Shown: positions 59,005-64,000 of the stretch, one piece after another
Position numbering within the stretch: position 1 is the stretch's first letter
Layout: every line of letters begins with the position of its first letter
From: Fonsecaea monophora
Taxonomy: Eukaryota; Ascomycota; Eurotiomycetes; Chaetothyriales; Herpotrichiellaceae
Assembly: GCF_001642475.1 (NCBI RefSeq)
Contig: NW_019173944.1
Coordinates: 1-64,000 of the forward strand
Direction of reading: 5' to 3'
Length of the DNA stretch: 64,000 nt
Program-made: the position numbers and the translations under genes
The notes under the pieces: generated by a model
What the model was told of the DNA's origin: nothing
The model's database searches: none
The model's input: the letters and a program-made list of their open reading frames with translations, nothing else

Positions 59005-61731
59005 ATGAATATGTCCGCTAGGGGAGAGACCGGCGGCGATGGGGTGGACGTTGGTATTTCGACGCATTCGGACGACCGTATCTCTCCCCATGAGTACATG
59101 CCCACTCTGATCTCCTCCGGGAAAAGCGACGAACATGAATTCCAACACAAGGCATCTCAGAAACACCTCGAGGAGCACGGAAGGGTCCGAGAAGACATGT
59201 GGATACAACAGAGCGAAGTCTACGACGACATTCAACGGTGCCGTGCAGACTCTGAAGCGAGTAGTCGAATGAATCGGACCAAAAAGCGTGACAGTACCTT
59301 TGAACGTCAACAACCTCGAAAGTTGCCCTTCGTGTTGGATCAGCCGCAGGTCGGCAATAAAAGTGGCGTTGAAAGCGGTCATTCGTCCAGTATTACCATT
59401 GCATCGCAGGAAATGGAAAGATCGAGGAGAACAAGCAATCCAGAATCCGGAGACGTTTCAATATTTCTCGAGATCAATACGGCTGTCGAAATCGCTCTCC
59501 AAGACGACAAGGGAGGCTACCTTCATTTGGATGTGGAGTGGACGTTTTTCGAATTCCTCGAGAAGCAGTTCGGCGAAGCAGACATCAAGGTCGCTTCAGT
59601 TGTGACCCTCACTGGTTCGGTTTTGTATGCGCAGGCGACAACTTGCGGCGATTACATCCGCACAACGTGGCCGCGCAATGCCATTTTTTTAATTGGATTA
59701 CTCCAAGATTTCTGGGCAAAGTACAGGAAACGCTCAGAACAGAGTAGGTTTCGCCTTTATTTCTCTTTCCATAAGGCTTTAGTATTGTGATCAGTGGTCA
59801 CTGGTGGACCCAAAGCGTACCCTTCCACGACTCGAGGACGCTAGGTGGCTTTTCCTTGCCTTGCTTGATACTTCTTCATTGGCAAGTTCTGTACTAACCT
59901 CGTCATAGGTCTCAACCAGTTCAGGGGGCATTTGAATAGCGAGCATTTGGAAATCAAGTATAGAGCCTCGTCGACTGTGATGGAGCTTGAAGCCACTGGG
60001 GATGAAGAAACGATACGGGACCTCGTTCAGATGCTTGCCTGGGCTGGAGCAGCATTTGGATGTTCTTCCCCCGATGAAAATGTCGACTATTGTCGTGCGG
60101 GCATTTTAGCTTTCGGTTCCCACGTCTCCATAGACTTTTGGAAAGAAACACTGCCCAAAAACGCAGAGGCTTGTTGGTTACCACTCTTCTCGGGAGTGTC
60201 GATCGCTTACGGCTTTCCTATACCTCGACGACGGGGTGAGATTGGACTCGAGATACCTCTGCAAATCCTCACCGCGCTGTTGGGCGCCGTTCGCGCTGTC
60301 GAATATCAGGGCGGCGTTGTCATCAAGGGATTTTCCAGCATGATTGTACCTACTGAGAAGAGAATTGATATTATCCAGTGGCATCTTTTAGCTAACACAA
60401 ACTGTGAGGAGCGTCTCTCATATCGTGACGGTCTCCTGCGCTGCCCGAAGCGAGCTTTGATGGACGAAGTCGACCTCGAATGTCTTCAGAAGACGCGTGC
60501 GGTGCTTGGTTGGTGCTCTGCCACACGCTGTTCGCTTGGTAGTCATGATGCCAACTACAGCTCCATCGACTACTCAGGCGCGGAAGAAGCTGGGGGGTCG
60601 ATCAGTTTTACAGGAGGAAGCTTAGGCTTTCAGCAATTTGGCGTGGCACAAATCGACTTCAAACTGGGCCCAAAGGACGGAAAATGCCACTTCCATCGCA
60701 CTGGCCCTTACCGGAGCATAGTGAGTGCGGCAGAAAAGACCCGAGTTGTCCTCTACGACACATCAGATCAACGAGGATGGCTCGTACCGGCGTCAGAAGT
60801 CATCCTACACATGTGTCAACACCGTCACCGGCTCGAGCCGTTTGTGGTCGCCGGTTCATCAGTCCTCCTGCCTTCTCCCGAGACCACAGGACAGTCTGTT
60901 AAAGAGGCTAAAGAGGTACTCTTGGAAAACGAGTCGCTTACTCTGACCGAATCCTCGAACGAGAAATACACCTTGAGAGACCTCGTTTTGAACTACTGGT
61001 CACTCCTCGAGTTCCTGCTTGACCAAAACGTGAGAAGGGATCAAGCCCACGGAACGAGCAACCACTTCTCCCTACAAGAAGTGCTGCAAGGTTATGAATA
61101 CAGGTCTGTGGTTGAGGAGCGCTCTCCTTTCCGGAAAAAGCGGACAACCCTGAGAAGGTCATGTGGTGGCTGGCCAGCCCTAATACGAGACGTCGACGCC
61201 GTGGTCCTTTTTGCCAGCGGATTCGAGGACATACTGCGTCCTCTGGAAAACGACCAGCTTCAAGATATATGCGTCAAGTGGCGTTCCATGCCCAGAGAGA
61301 TGAGCTATCTTGCTACCACTGTCAAAATCCTAAGAGACCTTTACGAAGTTGCTGGAAGTCGCTCAACCAGAGAATACCTCACTTCGACTCGCCTACGATG
61401 GGTACAGGGTAAATCGAGTCTATTCGAGCCTTGCACCTCTCCGGGAGCGTCCAATTGTGACTGCGTACGCCTACAGAATGTGACAAGAGGGTTCTTCACC
61501 AAGAGGCTATTGGTTCCAGGGCCAGTCATTGACGAGTTTGACCGCGGCGCGGTAATTTTTGGTCGGTCTAGCTCTGCCTCGACAAAACCCAGGCCGAAGT
61601 TGGACGCGCTTGAAACGGGTGGGATGAACAGCCAGCGAAATGCGATCTTTGCGCTCTTGGGGACAACCCATCCGTCTCGAGATGTTGAGCATCGGTGTCA
61701 AGGAGAGCCTCTCCCTACTTTCGAGCCTTAG
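59005..61731 (+). CDS. Uncharacterised fungal protein, 853 aa
   Basis: Exons 59005-59743 and 59909-61731 join over a 165-base intron (GTAGGT donor, CTAAC branch point, CATAG acceptor) and close in frame. Residues 1-150 are charged and disordered. From about 152 a structured region begins (VSIFLEINTAVEIALQD, VASVVTLTGSVLYAQATTCG, DYIRTTWPRNAIFLIGLLQD). It continues through VQMLAWAGAAFGCSSPDENV and GVSIAYGFPIPRRRGEIGLE, a WLVPASEVILHMCQHR segment and a C-terminal helical part. I recall similar proteins (TWPRNG, FPIPxR, WLVPxxxVILHM) as a large unnamed family in filamentous fungi. I know no function. No membrane segment, signal peptide or recognised catalytic motif is visible. Confidence 0.82.
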
Positions 61732-62340
61732 GTTCGTTGACCACCCCTCTGAACAGCGCTTATACTGGAGAGCATGGCCCTGCATTGCAGCCCTTCCTAC
61801 CCAGGCCGCTCAAGGAGCGAGTATCGAGGAGGGCAGAGGGTCTCACTGCTTCAGAAGTCTCTCACGCAGCGAAATGATCTCATCTGGTAGACAGCGAGCC
61901 GAAGATTCCCTGTACGGCAATTATTCATGTGCAGAAATGGATGTCGTGGCGGCGCATTTACGGGCTATTCGATAGGAGCTGCACGTATACACGTATTGTT
62001 TGTGTGCACGGTCATATGCTGCTAGTATATTTAATTGCCTTTGATGGAAGATGTCTCTTCCTCTTTTTCTTCTGGTGGTTGTTCTGCCTAGCTGGGTGCC
62101 TGGAGCTAACACATTTTTAGCATATACAAGTATACAAATCAGTATTTCGCCATCCCCAAGCGACCCGCCGTGCCCGCTTAGATCCCTTGTTGACAAAAAG
62201 ACACGCCCTGCAGACTACATGTACATGACCAATATGCGTCAGGGAGAGGTAGAGAGTGTGGTAGAGACACAGAACAGGGATTCAGTATTATTTCTTGTCT
62301 TGTTGCATTCGCTTGTTCGAGTCGTGCAAAGTATACCGAG

Positions 62341-62360
62341 TATATATATATATATATATA
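62341..62360. repeat. (TA)10 microsatellite
   Basis: Ten perfect TA units lie in the presumed leader of the acetyltransferase gene. Confidence 0.9.
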
Positions 62361-62476
62361 CCACAAACAGAACCCTGAACTTCTTGGTCTTTATATTTCT
62401 ATACATCTTGGACAGATTTTCTTTCGATATTAGGAGAAAATCCAGACTTGAAATTCCCTTGAGTTTTGAGATTATT

Positions 62477-62497
62477 GACGACGACGACGACGACGAC
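62477..62497. repeat. (GAC)7 trinucleotide repeat just before the acetyltransferase ATG
   Basis: Seven perfect GAC units end 15 bases before ATG 62513. If translation began upstream they would encode seven Asp residues. Confidence 0.9.
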
Positions 62498-62512
62498 TTG
62501 CACACACAAACC

Positions 62513-62953
62513 ATGTCTATCTCTATGTCTAAATCTGAGCCTGCGCCTGAGTCCGTGCCTCTTACACCAGGAATCCACCTCTTGACTGCCTCGACGCCCA
62601 ACGCCGCAGCCATACTCGACGGGATCGTGCACATCCACGCCTCGTGTATCTTGAACGACGGCACGCTGGCTACGTTTCTGCCTCCGCTGTCGCACGCGCA
62701 GATCTATCGGTGGTGGGAGGAGCGGTTGAGAGAGGTCGGGCGCGGCGAGCGACATATTCTCGTTTGTCTGTCGAGCGTCCGGGAGCGCACTGTGACGACT
62801 ACAAATACGCCCTCGCCGCCGTGGGACGCCGATGGGAGAGCCTGGCCCGTCATATCGTCTCCCTCGAAAGGGTCTCTTGGAGGGACCAAGATCACTACTA
62901 CGAGTACGCCCGAGAATCCCACATCTACAGACCCCACGAACCCAGAGCTAGAG

Positions 62954-62984
<31 letters not shown>

Positions 62985-63379
62985 AAGAACATCTCGACCT
63001 CTCCGGCGTCGTCACGCTCGCGACGCCCTTCTCGCAGACGGGGCCCTTCCGCGCCCTCGTCGAGAAACTCTTCGTCTCCCCGCTCCACCGCCGCCGCGGC
63101 ATCGCCACGCGGCTGATGGCGCGGCTCGAGCGTGTCGCCGTCGCCCACGGCCGGTGGAACCTCATGCTCGACACCGAGGTCGGATCCGGCGCCGAGCTCG
63201 TCTACCCCAGGCTCGGGTACGAGAGGCTCGGCGTCGTGCGGGAGTACGGGTTTTCGCCGCGCGACGGGAGGTTGGTGGACGAGGTGTGGTTCTGGAAGGA
63301 TCTGAGGGCGGTCAAGGACAAGGAGACGAAGGAGAGGGAGACGGGATTGGAAAAGGAGGAGGAGAAGGGGTCGGGATGA
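62513..63379 (+). CDS. GNAT-family N-acetyltransferase
   Basis: From ATG 62513 the frame gives 288 aa. GNAT enzymes move acetyl from acetyl-CoA to an amine. Residues 20-90 form the N-terminal alpha/beta part (IHASCILNDGTLATFLPPLS, YRWWEERLREVGRG, HILVCLSS). A low-complexity insert follows (about 95-165) with an encoded (GAGCCA)5 tract giving a Pro-Glu run. The core resumes with LSGVVTLATPFSQTGPFRAL and motif A, FVSPLHRRRGIATRLMARLE (acetyl-CoA pyrophosphate loop). Then come NLMLDTEVGSGAELVYPRLG and YERLGVVREYGF, typical of the superfamily. A second ATG at 62525 is also plausible. The C-terminal 30 residues are Lys/Glu-rich. The substrate is unknown. Confidence 0.85.
62951..62980 (+). repeat. 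(GAGCCA)5 in-frame hexamer tract
   Basis: Five perfect GAGCCA units encode alternating Glu and Pro within the insert of the acetyltransferase. The unit is a multiple of three, so length variation would not break the frame. Confidence 0.9.
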
Positions 63380-64000
63380 GCCGTGGAACAGAGCACGGAT
63401 ATCTCTCTTGTGTCACGCTGAAAGGCGGGAAATGGAGGCAAGAGATAGAGAAGTTCGGGTTTAGTCGGTGGAGAATATAGGAGTTGGGATATTGCAGCCA
63501 GTTAGAACCAGATCTTGCTGCGACGCACTGACGCACTTCTCTTGAAGCTCTCTGTTGTGAGCTCCTTGGAGCATTCTGAGAACTAATATCCCACATTCCC
63601 GGTCACGGTATAGCATGCACGCCTGCCAAGAGGTTGTCTCAGCTCTCCATTTATATATTCTTCTAGGAACAAATCGAGACGGTCCCTTAGAGATGCGCCT
63701 TAAAGAAATCCACGAAGAACCCTGAGTGCCAGAGTGCATAACTACCTGCGTTCGAAAGGGGGGACGGAAAAGTTGAGCGACAAGGCTGCGGCCCAATTAG
63801 GCTTAGTGCCTTGGAGGTTCCAAAAGTCGTTTCTCCTGCTGTAGCTTCGAATTTCAATGAATGCACTGACTGCATCAACAATTTCTTCGCATAGCTCCCA
63901 CTCCGCGTCTTCGTTTCTTCTCTCCCCCCCCCCTTTGCGATCCCGTACCACTCGACCCCCCCAAAGATGCATACCGTCCCTTCGATTCGTGCCCTGCACG
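63380..64000. other. Intergenic to the window edge, 621 bases
   Basis: No gene is supported. An 85-codon minus-strand frame (63999-63742) touches the edge and could belong to a gene outside the window, but it has no family resemblance. A C run lies near 63,927. Confidence 0.4.

Larger units (their letters stand above)
61732..62512. other. Intergenic / leader region with simple repeats, 781 bases
   Basis: No separate gene is supported. It contains (TA)10 at 62341-62360 and (GAC)7 at 62477-62497. From 62051 the frame of the next gene is open without a stop, so an N-terminally extended product is formally possible. Composition and the repeats argue for leader. Confidence 0.5.

Noticed and set aside
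63742..63999. Minus-strand frame running off the right edge
   Set aside because: It might be part of a gene beyond the window, but no splice or family evidence supports it here.
1..64000. tRNA, rRNA or snRNA genes
   Set aside because: I looked for B-box-like GGTTCGA words with matching A-boxes and acceptor stems and found no convincing case; a covariance-model scan would settle this.

Overview
This window is nuclear DNA of a filamentous ascomycete (Pezizomycotina). The genes are monocistronic on both strands. They are interrupted by short introns of about 40-120 bases with GTANGT-like donors, CTRAY branch points and YAG acceptors. Coding regions have no A/T bias. The set includes many proteins typical of filamentous fungi. 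The flavin monooxygenase and overall style would fit a eurotiomycete such as a black-yeast relative, but this placement is a weak inference. Exon coordinates were worked out by hand from splice signals and reading-frame continuity, and most gene models close exactly in frame.

Layout. 1-16.7 kb is the accessory-looking part: a truncated repeat-bearing protein (-), an alpha/beta-hydrolase plus ankyrin protein (+), a small membrane protein (+), a DCN1/DCUN1D-type neddylation factor (+), an F-box-like protein (+), a decayed membrane-protein gene at about 11.9-12.8 kb, and two orphan-like small genes separated by repeat-rich spacers. 16.8-25 kb is compact housekeeping: Gep4-type phosphatidylglycerophosphatase (-), SmD3 (+), an Irc6/p34-like trafficking protein (+), a DUF4604/KIAA1143-like protein (-) and the mitochondrial DNA polymerase MIP1 (+).

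25.7-40.3 kb is filled by two giant genes fired divergently from a 332-base spacer: the checkpoint kinase TEL1/ATM (-, six exons, about 2934 aa) and the nucleoporin NUP192 (+, about 1697 aa). 40.8-44.1 kb holds a four-exon 1024-aa protein of unknown function (-). 45.6-50.5 kb holds a phenol-hydroxylase-type flavoprotein (+), glia maturation factor GMF (-) and a MoCF/molybdopterin-binding-domain protein with a possible mitochondrial leader (+). A 2.6 kb leader or intergenic stretch precedes a RAS GTPase at 53.1 kb (+), followed by aprataxin HNT3 (+), a 349-aa unknown membrane-anchored protein (-), an extended short-chain dehydrogenase (+), an 853-aa unknown protein (+) and a GNAT acetyltransferase (+).

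The genes do not form one pathway and no biosynthetic cluster is evident. Genome maintenance is well represented (TEL1, HNT3, MIP1). No tRNA, rRNA, transposon or CRISPR array was recognised. The most unusual items are the hydrolase-ankyrin protein without a visible nucleotide-binding module, the pseudogene readable across successive shifted frames, a GMF gene whose first coding exon is only the ATG, a 21-residue tandem repeat in the first gene, and a spacer dense in TACGGAGTAC-like motifs.
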